Shown piece after piece: positions 27,802 to 38,705 of a stretch of 64,000 bases of DNA (position 1 is the first letter of the stretch; each line of letters begins with the position of its first letter). The notes beneath the pieces are model-generated. The model was given only the letters and a program-made list of their open reading frames with translations. It was not told the DNA's origin and did no database searches. Made by a program: the position numbers and the translations under genes. The DNA comes from Astropecten irregularis (lineage: Eukaryota > Echinodermata > Asteroidea > Paxillosida > Astropectinidae). The stretch is taken from contig OZ020246.1 of the NCBI GenBank assembly GCA_963971285.1, positions 8,725,217 through 8,789,216 on the forward strand, given 5' to 3'.

Positions 27802-28167
27802 TTAAAGGTAATATCATACTTTGGTTTTTGTCACAGAAATGCAGATTTATGGGTAAAAATATAAAGAAAGACATAGGAGAACTCATCTGTGAAATTCCCA
27901 GTCCCATACGGGGCCGACTTTTTGAGAAAACAGTGAAAAAGGCCCATGGAATTTGTTAAATCTTATCACTGTAATTTTTTAAAGATCAAAAATATTTTTG
28001 GTAATTGTTTTACCAATTTCTTGAATCTTGATAATTACACCATTTCATGCAAACATTTTAAGCAGTATGTTTCTACCAGCACCATCTTTATACCCTGTAT
28101 AAAGTTATAGGTAAATCCACGAACATTTCTGTTTCGGTTTCCTACCAAAGTATGATACTACCTTTAA
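27802..28167. mobile_element. TTAA-MITE copy 6
   Basis: Full-length copy with TTAA at both ends: ATTAAAGGTAATATCATACT on the left and TATGATACTACCTTTAA on the right. The central palindrome is partly lost. Confidence 0.8.
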
Positions 28168-28772
28168 AGGTGTTATATAGGATTATTATGGATCAATAAA
28201 TAACAAGATTGTTTACATTTTGGAAGCTTATTGTCCACATTACAACCAATATTTCTATAAAAGAAATTCTTCCATCATGCTGTCATATTTGAGATTGAAA
28301 ACCTAAAAATTAAACAGGCTGATTCAGTTATAACAATTGAAATTACTTACAATAGGACCATTGTTTACTTGAAAATATTCTTGACCAGATCTTTATGCTA
28401 CCTTTCAATTGCCTGTTATAGGTTTGTCCTCTACAAATCTAGAAAAACTAGAGATATTACCGGTATAATTTTATGAACAGTGTCCCTCATACTTTCTCCT
28501 TCCTGTATTTATAAGTTCTTAATTATTCAGATTATTCAGATATGAATATGTGATTAATATTTTAAGTCAGGTTAATTTGATATTCTTTTAGAAATAAATA
28601 CATGTTTTATTGAATTTAATTAAACTAAATTGCAGTTCACTTAAAAGTGATTTTCTGGGCCCTTTTTCCTAAGTGCAGCCAACTGTGAATTGTAATCACT
28701 TGCAAGATGATTGAATTGCCATCTAAAGTTAGAAACAATAACGACAAGAAAGAGAGTTTAGCGTGCCAGGGT
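28168..28772. other. AT-rich spacer, nothing assigned
   Basis: No gene, hairpin or repeat unit recognised. Confidence 0.4.
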
Positions 28773-29358
28773 TTAAAGGTAGTATCATACTTTGGTTTTT
28801 ATCAAAGAAATACAGATTCTTGGGCAAAAATATCAAGACAGATCAGGCGCGGTTCTAGAGCTAATTTTTTTTTTGGGGGGGGGGCTACAAGAGCCATTAT
28901 TTTATTTGTTATTTTTTGGGGGGTGGCTAGAAGACCAAATATTTTGGGTTCTTCTAACACTCGCTTCTGCTTTTTAGGGGGGGGGGGACTAGACAACATT
29001 TTTGGGAGGAGGGCTCAAGCCCCCACTAGTCCCCCCCCCCCCCCACCGACTGACCGCACCTGAGACAGATACAGTGACAGTCATCTGTAGTCATTTCAGT
29101 TCCTTACGGTGCTCACTTTTTCACTTTTTGAGAAACCAGTGAAAAACAGCCACAGTATTTCTTAAGTCTTTTCTCTTTTATTTTTGATCTTTTAAAAGTT
29201 GTTTTACTAATTTCTGGATAAATCCACCATTTCAGGCGGACAAATTTTAACGGCATTTCTACCACCACCATCTTCATACCATGTAAATTATATGTAAATC
29301 TGTGAACATTTCTGTTTATGTATCACTACCAAAGTATGATATACTGTACTACCTTTAA
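28773..29358. mobile_element. TTAA-MITE copy 7, split by a nested element
   Basis: Left end TTTAAAGGTAGTATCATACT and right end ATACTGTACTACCTTTAA. It is interrupted after AGACAGAT by a 219-bp element and resumes with the same 8 bases. Confidence 0.8.
28844..29062. mobile_element. hAT-like non-autonomous element nested in TTAA-MITE copy 7
   Basis: Perfect 8-bp target duplication AGACAGAT (28836-28843 and 29063-29070). Short inverted ends CAGGCGCGGT and ACCGCACCTG. An 8-bp duplication and CAGG/CCTG ends are typical of hAT transposons. The interior has long G and C runs and no transposase. Confidence 0.8.
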
Positions 29359-30469
29359 GCAAAAATCAGGGTTTGTTTAATCAATCTGAAATTTCCCCTG
29401 CTTCTACCAGCCTCTTCATCTGCTTCCTCCGATATTTCGGCAAAAAATAATGCAGATGGATGAAAGAAAAGGGAAGAATGGAGCTCTTGTATTATGCATG
29501 CAAGTTAGGCCCTGCATAATGATATGCACAAAACGTATAATAGATAACATTCCAACGCTTTGTCGAGTTCATGAATAATTCATCAAACCAAGAATTCCAA
29601 AAGAAATCTGACCAATGAGCGTGCGACGCCCGCACCTGATGCAGACGACACGTGGTTCCTATTGTGGCGCGTACGTCTTGTGATTCGGAACGGAGTGGTC
29701 CTTCTGCTTCCTCGAAAAAACACGGATTTACACACTTTTTACATCTTCTAATTGGGTAAGAAAATGTCGAAAATTTCCTTAACTGCATTGAAGTCATACT
29801 TGTACTGGTTATTTTATCGTGAGGCATTTTTATTTTCCTGTGAATAGAACGGCAAAAAATTACTCGAAGTGGATGGATCGAACAGTTCGTCATTTCAATG
29901 GGCGCCATTTTTAAATGTCGTAAAATCGCCCCCGGGGTTTAGAACGATTTTTGCATGAGAACAACATTTATAGAAAATCTGCTCACTGCACTAAAATTAT
30001 CGACATTGTTATTCCATATGGTCACCCAGGAAAACTATTTGCCCAACTAGGCCCATGGACAGAACTGGAAACTCATTTTATTTGGGTGAACTTTGTCGCC
30101 ACAAATTGGCGAAATGTGGACGGCGTGGTTGTGCACAACTGTATACTGGAGTACTAATCCTTCCTCCATGCTTGGACCATGCGGTGGGACGACGAATGGA
30201 CAGTTGACATGACCTGGTTCATCTGATCTTAATGGAAGTTGTAAGTTCATGTCTTGATCATCCATTTCATGGCTATTTGCAGTTAACTTAATAATTTATA
30301 AGGTATTAATTGAGGGCCCAGGGGAACAGTTGTTGGTTGAAAAGAATGATGGTCAGTCAACTTGTACGCCGACCAACTCTTAATATGGGGGAAGTGTCTT
30401 TAATTAGCCCACTCCCCCCCCACAAGGATTATTTTGAGACAATTATTACTACAGTGTATTAGCTTCAAC
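29359..30469. promoter_or_regulatory. Spacer with a CpG-rich patch and possible first exon
   Basis: A CpG-rich stretch at about 29620-29720 is followed by CTTCTAATTGG and the good splice donor GTAAGA at 29756. This could be a promoter and 5' exon of a + strand transcript running into the exon-like cassettes from 32.3 kb. No ATG with a long frame follows. A - strand frame starting at 30265 (MDDQDMNLQLPLRSDEPG) was noted but has no further support. Confidence 0.3.
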
Positions 30470-30723
30470 GGAAAGAATTCCACTGACGGCCATGATGGAA
30501 ACAGGGTTATTTCCTCCAAGAGTTAACTTATTTGATGCAAGTCATGATGAACTTAAATCTCAGGAGTGAAAACTGGTGTGGCTTATCTAAAAAGTGAGAT
30601 TTTCAGGTTTTTTTGACATACAATTATACACTTAGAATGCAGTGGTAGCCATTTTTATCAAAACGCCCTCTGTTGGTCCCATAGGTTTGTGCACAAGTGA
30701 TGGCCGTCAGTGGAATTCTTTCC
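30470..30723. mobile_element. MITE with 24-bp inverted ends, copy 1
   Basis: Perfect inverted ends start GGAAAGAATTCCACTGACGG. Flanks GCTTCAAC (30462-30469) and GCTCCAAC (30724-30731) look like an 8-bp target duplication with one change, which suggests hAT. Length 254 bp. Confidence 0.75.
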
Positions 30724-31089
30724 GCTCCAACTGTTCCGAAATGAAATTGTTACTTGAAGCAAATGTTCCTGGGTCCTGATAACCCTAGATTGAACATGAT
30801 TTTGACAATGTTTTAATTGACAATATTTTTAATATGCCCCAACTCTACGCTGACCAACTTGTACGCTGTCCAACTCATATGTTGTTCAACTTGTACACTG
30901 ATGACCAACTCGTATGGCGAAAAAATTGTATGCCAAATAACTACCTTTACTTACCAACGCATACATACACCATTTCCAATGAAATGATCATGATGGTTGG
31001 CTTTTTTCTTCTGAATATTTAAAGTTTAACAAGAATATCAATTTTTCTCCATAAAAATACCAATCCCTGAAAAAATGTATAAACGAAAA
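30724..31089. other. Spacer, nothing assigned
   Basis: AT-rich, with repeated phrases around CCAACTTGTACGCTGACC. No gene recognised. Confidence 0.4.
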
Positions 31090-31331
31090 AGAAAGAATTC
31101 GGAAACAAGTTATTTCCTCCAAGGGTTAACTTATTAAATGCAAGTCATGATGAACTTCAATCTCAGGTGTGTACACTGGGGTAGCATATCTGAAAAGTGA
31201 GATATTCAGTGTTTTTTGACCTGCAATGATACACTTCGAATGCAGCGGTAGCCATTTTTCTCATAACGCCCTCTGTTGGTCACATACAGTAGGTTTGTGC
31301 ACAAGTGATGGCCGTCAGTGGAATTCTTTCC
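31090..31331. mobile_element. Second copy of the 254-bp MITE, left end damaged
   Basis: The interior (TTATTTCCTCCAAGGGTTAA, GCCATTTTTCTCATAACGCC) and right end GATGGCCGTCAGTGGAATTC match the copy at 30470-30723. Only GAAAGAATTC remains of the left inverted repeat. Confidence 0.7.
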
Positions 31332-32330
31332 AAAATCCTGATACACAAATGGCCAATCCCTCAAAAAAAAACTTGAGTTTGTCTTCGTACGAGTTGGTCT
31401 GCATACGAGTTGAACGGCGCTGTAGAGCTAGTACTAAAATCTGAGTCCGCATCCAAGTACATATGTACAGTACCAACGCACAGTGCAAAATTGCATTTTG
31501 TTTCACAAAGATGTTTATAATTGGATGTTGATCATGTTTTGCCACTCTTCTCAGAAATTAATGTTTTTTTAAACCTTGCAAATGACACTGCTGCTTACTC
31601 CATTTGATACTAAACTCCCGATGATCTTCATACTCCCATTGTGTAATTTATTGGAAATCGGCAACATTGTCAACCATGAAATTGTAACGAAAATGGAATT
31701 TGCACTAAATGGTCAAGCACTCCCAAAATTTGAGTACGTGGAATCGAGAACGGGCCAAGTACATTTATTTTCAAGTACTTATCAAATACAGGCCAAGTAC
31801 ATTTTTTGTTTAAAAAATTTAAAATTTAAGATTTAAAAGATCAAAAATAAAAGAGAAAAGACTGTGGCTGTTTTTCACTGTTTTCTCAAAAAGTGGGCAC
31901 CGTATATATGGGACTGAAATTTTCACAGATGACTGTACTGTCTTGATATTGAATCTGTATTTCTGTGATAAAAACCAAAGTATGATATTACCTTCAGATC
32001 TTTTACCATGCATGTCAACTGGCAAGGTTAAAGGGAATTATTCATGGTTCATTCTTCCCCAGAATTTGGTTAATATTATCATCACTTATCCTTCGCACAC
32101 AGAGCTGTGCCAAATTTCTGAGTACGCAAGAAGAATTCGAAAAATCCTCACTAGTTATCCATGAAATCAATCTTGTAAACACAGAATTGTCTGGAAAAAA
32201 TTGGCTTCTCGGTTTGTTTTCTAAAATAAACTATTTGTTTGCATTATAAAAATAGAAGGCTGCCTCACCAATTACCAGAATTCAATATTTTGTTGCAATT
32301 TTGAGTTTAATAATTCTTGTTAATTACTTC
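31332..32330. other. Spacer with half of a TTAA-MITE (copy 8)
   Basis: About 31833-31995 is the right half of the TTAA-MITE (from AGATCAAAAATAAAAGAG to AAGTATGATATTACCTT). The rest is AT-rich and unassigned. Confidence 0.6.
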
Positions 32331-32335
32331 CACAG

Positions 32336-33240
32336 ATGTGAAGAAGTAAAGGTTGGAGTGCAAGACCACATGTTCACCAAGGTAGAACTAACCATGTGTA
32401 CCATTATTTCAGAAATTTGTGAAGATGATGCTCAAGACCCTGATGTCGCTGATTGCATTCACTGGATTCATAGAGTAAATTGCATGTTTGCAATGTGGTC
32501 AAGGCAAGGTTCAAGTAGAGGCTGGGATACAAGACAGCATGTGTTCATTGAGGTATGTTAACCATTCTCTTTCAGTTGTGAAAATGCTCGAGACTCTGGA
32601 TGTCGCTGGATGCTTTTACTGGATGCAAGGAGTAAATTGCATGTTTGCAATGTGGTCAAGGCAAGATTCAAGTAGAGGCCGGGGTACAAGACAGCATGTT
32701 CACTGAGGTGGGTTAACCATTCTCTTTCAGTTGTGAAAATGCTTGAGACTCTGAATGTTGCTGGCTGCTTTCACTGGATGCAAGGAGTAAATGGCATGTT
32801 TGCAACAATGGTCAAGACAAGGTTCAAGTAGAGAACGGGGTACAAGACAGCATGTTCACTGAGGTAGGTTAACCATTCCTTGGATGTTGCTGGTTGCTTT
32901 CACTGGATGCAAAGAGTATATCATTCGCACTTCTTGCAATTAGGTCTCAAGAGTCCTAATTGCGAGAAGTGCGAACGATAGAAGTGCGAAAGTACGAACG
33001 ATTATTACATGGTGTTTCCGCAAACCAATTGTCACCATGCAAATTGCAAAGCCTCAAATCTTTTTTTCATTCTCTTTCAGTTGTGAACATGCTCAAGACC
33101 CTGGATGTTGCTGGATGCTTTCACTGAATGCAAGGAGTAAATGGCATGTTTGCCATGATGGTCAAGACAAGATTCAAGTAGCGGCTGGGGTACAAGCAAG
33201 ACTGCATGTTCACTGAGGTAGGTTAACCATTAACAGATCC
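32336..33240 (+). repeat. Array of 155-bp exon-like cassettes
   Basis: Units of about 132-137 nt are each preceded by a good acceptor (CATTCTCTTTCAG) and followed by a donor (CACTGAG then GTAGGTTAACC). Clear bodies: about 32412-32552, 32576-32707, 32731-32863 and 33081-33217, plus a broken unit near 32870. Donor and next acceptor are only 23 nt apart (32553-32575, 32708-32730). One frame stays open through some units, but stops occur and the start differs, so I treat it as non-coding. One unit is broken by the hairpin repeat at 32920-33065. Confidence 0.65.
32920..33065 (-). mobile_element. Hairpin-bearing repeat, partner of 40300-40465
   Basis: CGCACTTCTTGCAATTAGG and a near complement form a hairpin at 32929-32978. 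The flanking segment to 33065 (CATGGTGTTTCCGCAAACC, TTGCAAAGCCTCAAATC) matches 40305-40430 in reverse orientation. It was probably inserted into a cassette. Confidence 0.6.
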
Positions 33241-33725
33241 GCCTATCTCATGCTGTGGGTATCTTGCTCAACCATCTTTCATGGACTGCAGTCTCCTTAG
33301 ATTGGAATCTAACACCTCTAGGAGCTAGGAGCCATTCTCAGTATCCTGGGACTCCGGAAGGCTCTTCATCTCAAGGATTTTGTTTGATTTTCTATCTTTA
33401 CTTCACAATTTCTTTAGCCTAATGAGGTATCACATAAAAGTTCTTTATTTTCCATTTTATCCACCTTGTTTCATTACACCATATTTCTAGTTCCTTTTTA
33501 ATGATCTGTCACACCAATGGCCATTCTTGCGGGCATACAACAATTCCTTGGATCAGCTGATTTCAGTCTTATGCCATTGAAAAGAGAAAAACACTGTATA
33601 CAAAGTATGGTAAAGATTGAAATTTCCTCATTTTTTTTGTTCAGTTCAAGTTGTGAATAAGATTTGAGGTTTAAGATTATCAGTGTATCGTGTGATAACT
33701 CCTCTGGGCTGATGATCATAGGGCC
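33241..33725. other. Spacer, weakly similar to 55330-55430
   Basis: TTCTCAGTATCCTGGGACTC with CTCTTCATCTCAAG resembles TTCTCAACATCCTGGGACTC with CTCTCACCTCCAG near 55380. Otherwise unassigned. Confidence 0.35.
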
Positions 33726-34090
33726 TTAAAGGTAGTATCATACTTTGGTAAGAAACCAAAACAGAAAAGTTCACAGATTTATGTATGACTTACAGGGTAT
33801 GAAGATGGTGGTGGTAGAAACATACCATTAGAATTTGTCCGCCTAAAATGGTGTATTTATCCAGAAATTAGTTAAAAAATGACCGAAAATCTTGTTGATC
33901 TTTTAATAGATCAAAAATAAAAGAGAAAAGACTTGAGAAATACTGTGGCTGTTTTTCACTGTTTTCTCAAAAAACGAGCTCCGTATGGGACAGAAATTTT
34001 CACAGATGACTATTACTGTATCTGTCTTGATATTTTTGCCCATGAATCTGCATTTCTTTGACAAAAACTAAAGTATGATATTACTTTTAA
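33726..34090. mobile_element. TTAA-MITE copy 9
   Basis: Full-length with TTAA at both borders (CCTTAAAGGTAGTATC, TATTACTTTTAA). Same orientation as copy 3. Confidence 0.8.
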
Positions 34091-34126
34091 TTGATTTTGA
34101 AGTGAGGTACATTTTTATTATTGCAG

Positions 34127-35593
34127 GAGATGACTGGGATATTTGGAAGTTGTGCCATGCAGCCAATTGCCACGGACTCCACAATAATTGATTGTTCACC
34201 GAGAGCCTGATGATATTGAGGTATGTATCCTAGTCAAGGGATCTGCTGTCTTACAGTCTTCTACTCACTCAAATAAACTCTAGTCTAGTCAGGTTACTCA
34301 TTTTAAAACAGTTGTGTCCAATTGATTTAAATGTTGAATTGATATTATTATTAAATAATCACAAGGGAAACTGACTGAAGTTTAATTCATTGAAAAGTGA
34401 ACTAAGATAAATTGACTGGAGCTCCTGTCAATTTTTCTCTTTGTTCACTTTTCACTGATTGAATATTACTTGATTTTAAAGAGTCTGGTTCAATTCCATC
34501 ATTGCAGGAGATGACTTGAATCAGGAAGATGTGCCAGCAAGCAGCTTATTAAATTACAGGAGATATCAACTGTGGAATCCAGGGCCCAATATGTTCATAT
34601 ATGTATCCTGCTAAATCTGTTGTCTCCTTCCAATTCCATTCATGTCTATAGTCTGCACATGTTGCATAGGCCTATATTTTAAAATGATTGTCTCTTTGAT
34701 GTAAATGCATTACATGTTGAATTAATGTTAAGGCTGATTCATACTCTCTGCGATTACAAACACGCAGCGCACAACGTGAATGTCACGTTGTTCATACTCT
34801 GTCATAGTCTCTACTGCATGTACGCATCCGCCGATTGTTAAAATTTTTAATTTGTCCAAATACAGGTCAAATTGGTGTGTATGAACTTTTTCATTTTCAA
34901 ATGCTTAGCACAAAGAGGTGCACTTTCAATACACAGTACGCGTTCTTACCCGCAGGGCAGACACTTAGAAATGGAACTCTGCATTGCGTATGCAGCGAAT
35001 ACGCAATGCAATAAAGGCCATATTGCAATACGCAATATGGCCTTTACTTGATGTCAAAGCTAGATTATGTGACAATTATCTATCATTTCAGGAGAGGTCT
35101 GGAACAAGGGAGATTTAACAAGCAGCCTAGACTGGATGTTGAATGGATTTATTGCTTGAGATTTATCTTGAGGTATGTGTCTCATGTACGAGATTCATTG
35201 TCTTCTATTTAGTCCAATAATTTTGACTAGTCTAGTCAGATTACACATTTGTAGGGTGGAATAGATATAAATTGGTGTATATTTCTATAATTTCAGAAGA
35301 TGGATGGGATACTAGGAGATGTGCCAATCAAGTAGCCTAGACCGGAGGTTTACTGTTCCTGTTTGACTGATGTTTATCTTGAGGTATGTATCTCATGTAC
35401 GAGATTCATTGTCTTCTATTTAGTCCAGTAATTTCGACTAGTCTAGTCAGATTACACATTTGTAGAGTGGAATAAATATTAATTGGTGTATATTTTTTAT
35501 GATTTCAGGAGATGGCTGGAATAAAGGGAGATGTGACAAGCAGCCTAGACTGGATGTGACTGTTCCTGTTGCCTGACATATAGCTGTCTTGAG
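34127..35593 (+). repeat. Second array of exon-like cassettes, about 205-212 bp apart in its last part
   Basis: Segments at 34127-34220, 34507 to about 34601, 35092-35172, 35297-35383 and 35509-35593 are each bordered by a TTTCAG/TTGCAG acceptor and, in four cases, a TTGAG-GTAT donor. They share the phrases GGAGATG, GAGATGTG and AAGCAGCCTAGACTGG. The last three are clear tandem duplicates, including the intron (TTGTCTTCTATTTAGTCCA). Stops occur in all frames, so a spliced non-coding RNA is more likely than a protein. Between them lies a pair of adjacent hairpins at 34980-35046. Confidence 0.55.
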
Positions 35594-35883
35594 GTATATG
35601 TACCCTGTTCAAGAGATTTGTTGTATTCTTGCCCTCTTCATTAATTTGTATATAGTCTAGTCAAGATACACATTAATTTTATTTCTTGTATATTTTCCCC
35701 ACCTTTGCCTAACATCAGGAATTTGGGGTCCAGATTTGTGTCTTCTCAGTCTTTTTTACATTTCCCCAGACTTGTTTTGCAAAATAGACCAAACTGTGAC
35801 ATTTTCTCTAATTTTACTTTTATCTTCTTCAAATTCTCCTCTTATGGTTTTGGTGTTTTCATCAAAGAAACTTTGCTAGAAAC
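35594..35883. other. Spacer, nothing assigned
   Basis: AT-rich; no gene seen. Confidence 0.4.
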
Positions 35884-35939
35884 TTCATTTAATATTCATG
35901 ATTTACTGTGGTACCCGCCGTGATATTGCAGACCCTGCT

Positions 35940-36010
35940 AGCTCTGTGGCCTAGCAGGTAAGGCATCTGCACTAGTAAGCAGGAGGTCGTGGGTTATCCC
36001 ACCTGAGCCA
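35940..36010 (+). tRNA. tRNA-Thr-like sequence, unit 1 (damaged B box)
   Basis: Same as the other two units, but CGA is missing from the T loop (GTGGGTTATCCC instead of GTGGGTTCGAATCCC). Likely inactive. Confidence 0.35.
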
Positions 36011-36188
36011 TCATGTGATTTTTTCACGTGCTCTCACAAGCACTGAGTATACAGTGCTCATCCTACGTCGGTGAAGGGCAAGCCTAATTTGCATATTATC
36101 TATTTCCCAACCAAAATCATTTAATAATCATGATTTACTTTGGTACCCGCCGCGATATTGGATTCGATTCACCCTGCAGACCCCAGCT

Positions 36189-36262
36189 AGCTCGGTGGCC
36201 TAGCAGGTAAGGCATCTGCACTAGTAAGCAGAAGGTCGTGGGTTCGAATCCCACCTGAGCCA
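36189..36262 (+). tRNA. tRNA-Thr(AGT)-like sequence, unit 2
   Basis: A box TGGCCTAGCAGG and B box GGTTCGAATCC fit the consensus. Acceptor stem pairs at six of seven positions (first pair A-C fails), D stem GCCT/AGGC, anticodon stem TCTGC/GCAGA, T stem GTGGG/CCCAC. The anticodon loop reads ACTAGTAA, 8 nt, one longer than normal, with AGT as the likely anticodon. Probably a tRNA-derived sequence, not a working tRNA. Confidence 0.45.
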
Positions 36263-36439
36263 TCATGTGATTTTTTCACGTGCTCTCACAAGCACTGAGT
36301 ATACAGTGCTCATCCACGTCGGTGAAGGGCAAGCCTAATTTGCATATTATCTATTTCCCAACCAAAATCATTTAATAATCATGATTTACTTTGGTACCCG
36401 CCGCGATATTGGATTCGATTCACCCTGCAGACCCCAGCT

Positions 36440-36513
36440 AGCTCGGTGGCCTAGCAGGTAAGGCATCTGCACTAGTAAGCAGGAGGTCGTGGGTTCGAAT
36501 CCCACCTGAGCCA
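36440..36513 (+). tRNA. tRNA-Thr(AGT)-like sequence, unit 3
   Basis: As unit 2, with one change in the anticodon stem (GCAGG, giving a G-T pair). Same 8-nt anticodon loop and first-pair mismatch. Confidence 0.45.
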
Positions 36514-36593
36514 TCATGTGATTTTTTCACGTGCTCTCACAAGCACTGAGTATACAGTACTCATCCACGTCGGTGAAGGGCAAGCCTAATTTG

Positions 36594-37139
36594 CAAACTT
36601 CTTTGTGTTTTCATCTTTCTCCTCTGCTCTCCGCTGCATACATATTTTCCCTGTATTACTCGCCTTCTTAATCCTGCTGTGCAGTGCTTGATTCCCGGAG
36701 CTTGTCAAATGAGATGAGCCTCAGTAGTTGAGTGGGTCAAAACCAAGTGTGTTTACCCACCTCAATGGCATCAATACTCAAACAATGCCACAGACTTACA
36801 AATGAGCCTCTGGCTCACAGAGCACGGGCGGGGTACTGTCAGCTAGGCTCAGACAAATGGACTTGATCACACAGGTTAATTATAATACTCAAGTCCTGGT
36901 GTCCCCACCAGCATTGAGTTTGCATCCATCAAAGTCTTTTTTATCCTGTTCCCAACATTGTTTGGCGGTCGTTTTCTCCTGGTCATCACTGGTTCTGTTC
37001 ATTGTCGGCAGCTTCATTTTCTACATGGGAGCTGCTGGGAGATTGCCAATGCCCATTGAAGTTTCTTCCCTGTCAGTTGTTCTATGCCGTCGTCTTTACT
37101 AGTCATCTGGGAATATGCGGAGTCTGCTGTTTGTGCCTG
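36594..37139. other. Spacer, nothing assigned
   Basis: No gene or repeat recognised before the 42-bp array begins. Confidence 0.4.
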
Positions 37140-38705
37140 TTTTCTGCGAACTCTCCTACTCCTCTTCATCTTCTGGTCTTGCGTACTCTTCATCTCCTCT
37201 TCATCTTCGGGAATTCTGGTCTTGCTAACTCTTCATCTCCTCTTCATCTTCGGCACTCTGGTCTTGCGAACTCTTCATCTCCTCTTCATCTTCAGCACTC
37301 TGGTCTTGCAAACTCTTCATCTCCTCTTCATCTTCAGCACTCTGGTCTTACGAACTCTTCTTCTCCTCTTCATCTTCGGCACTCTGGTCTTGCGAACTCT
37401 TCTTCTCCTCTTCATCTTCAGCACTCTGGTCTTGCGAACTCTTCTCCTCCTCTTCATCTTCGACACTCTGGTCTTGCGAACTCTCCATCTTTGGCACTCT
37501 GGTCTTGCGAACTCTTCTTCTCCTCTTTATCTTCGGGAACTCTGGTCTTGCTATCTCTTCATCTCCTCTTCATCTTCTGGTCTTGCGAACTCTTCTTCTC
37601 CTCTTCATCTTTGGCACTCTGGTCTTGCGAACTCTTCTTCTCTTCATCTTCGGAACACTGGTCTTGCGAACTCTTCTTCTCCTCTTCATCTTCTGGTCTT
37701 GCTAACTCTTCATCTCTTCTTCATCTTCGGCACTCTGGTCTTGCTAACTCTTCTTCTCCTCTACATCTTCTGGTCTTGCGAACTCTTCTTCTCCTCTTCA
37801 TCTTTGGCACTCTGGTCTTGCGAACTCTTCTTCTCCTCTTCATCTTCGGAACACTGGTCTTGCGAACTCTTCTTCTCCTCTTCATCTTCGGAACACTGGT
37901 CTTGCGAACTCTTCTTCTCCTCTTCATCTTCTGGTCTTGCTAACTCTTCATCTCCTCTTCATCTTCGGCACTCTGGTCTTGCAAACTCTTCATCTCCTCT
38001 TCATCTTCTGCTCTTGCGAACTCTTCTTCTCCTCTTCATCTTTGGCACTCTGGTCTTGCGAACTCTTCTTCTCCTCTTCATCTTCGGAACACTGGTCTTG
38101 CTATCTCTTCATCTCCTCTTCATCTTCGGCAGTCTCGTCTTGCTAACTCTTCTTCTCCTATTCATCTTCTGGTCTTGCGAACTCTTCTTCTCTTCTTCAT
38201 CTTCGGCACTCTGGTCTTGCGAACTCTTCGTCGGCACACTGGTCTTGCGAACTCTTCATTTTCGGGAACTCTGGTCTTGCAAACTCTCCATCTACGGAAC
38301 TCTGGTCTTGCGAACAATTCATCTCCTCTTCCTCTTCGGCACTCTGGTCTTGCGAACTCTGCATCTCCTCTTCATCTTCGGCACTCTGGTCTTGCGAACT
38401 CTTCTTCTCCTCTTCATCTTCGGCACTCTGGTCTTGCAAACTCTTCATCTCCTCTTCATCTTCGGGAACTCTGGTCTTGCTATCTCTTCATCTCCTCTTC
38501 ATCTTCTGGTCTTATGAACTCTTCTTCTCCTCTTCATCTTCGGCACTCTGGTCTTGCGAACTCTCCATCTTCAGCACTCTGGTCTTGCGAACTCTTCATC
38601 TCCTCTTCATCTTCGGCTCTCTGGTCTTGCGAACTCTTCATCTCCTCTTCATCTTCGGCACTCTGGTCTTGCGAACTCTTCTTCTCTTCATCTTCATCTT
38701 CAAAA
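37140..38705. repeat. 42-bp minisatellite
   Basis: About 35-40 tandem units, consensus CTCTTCTTCTCCTCTTCATC then TTCGGCACTCTGGTCTTGCGAA. The 42-bp period keeps several frames open for up to 477 codons on the + strand. The - strand reads an acidic motif SSQDQSAEDEEEMK. Units with 7-nt deletions and +1 insertions (CTTCTGGTC, CGGGAACTC) shift the frame, which argues against a conserved protein. Confidence 0.9.

Larger units (their letters stand above)
35884..36593 (+). repeat. Tandem array of three 251-bp units carrying a tRNA-Thr-like core
   Basis: Each unit has a tRNA-like head, then CATGTGATTTTTTCACGTG (a T6 run suited to RNA polymerase III termination inside a palindrome), then a shared tail (GTATACAGTGCTCATCC, CCTAATTTGCATATTATC, GGTACCCGCCGCGATATTGG). 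The layout recalls a tRNA-derived SINE or a locally amplified tRNA pseudogene. Confidence 0.85.

Noticed and set aside
30047..30265. - strand frame beginning MDDQDMNLQLPLRSDEPG as a first exon
   Set aside because: Composition looks protein-like, but no partner exon or promoter could be tied to it.
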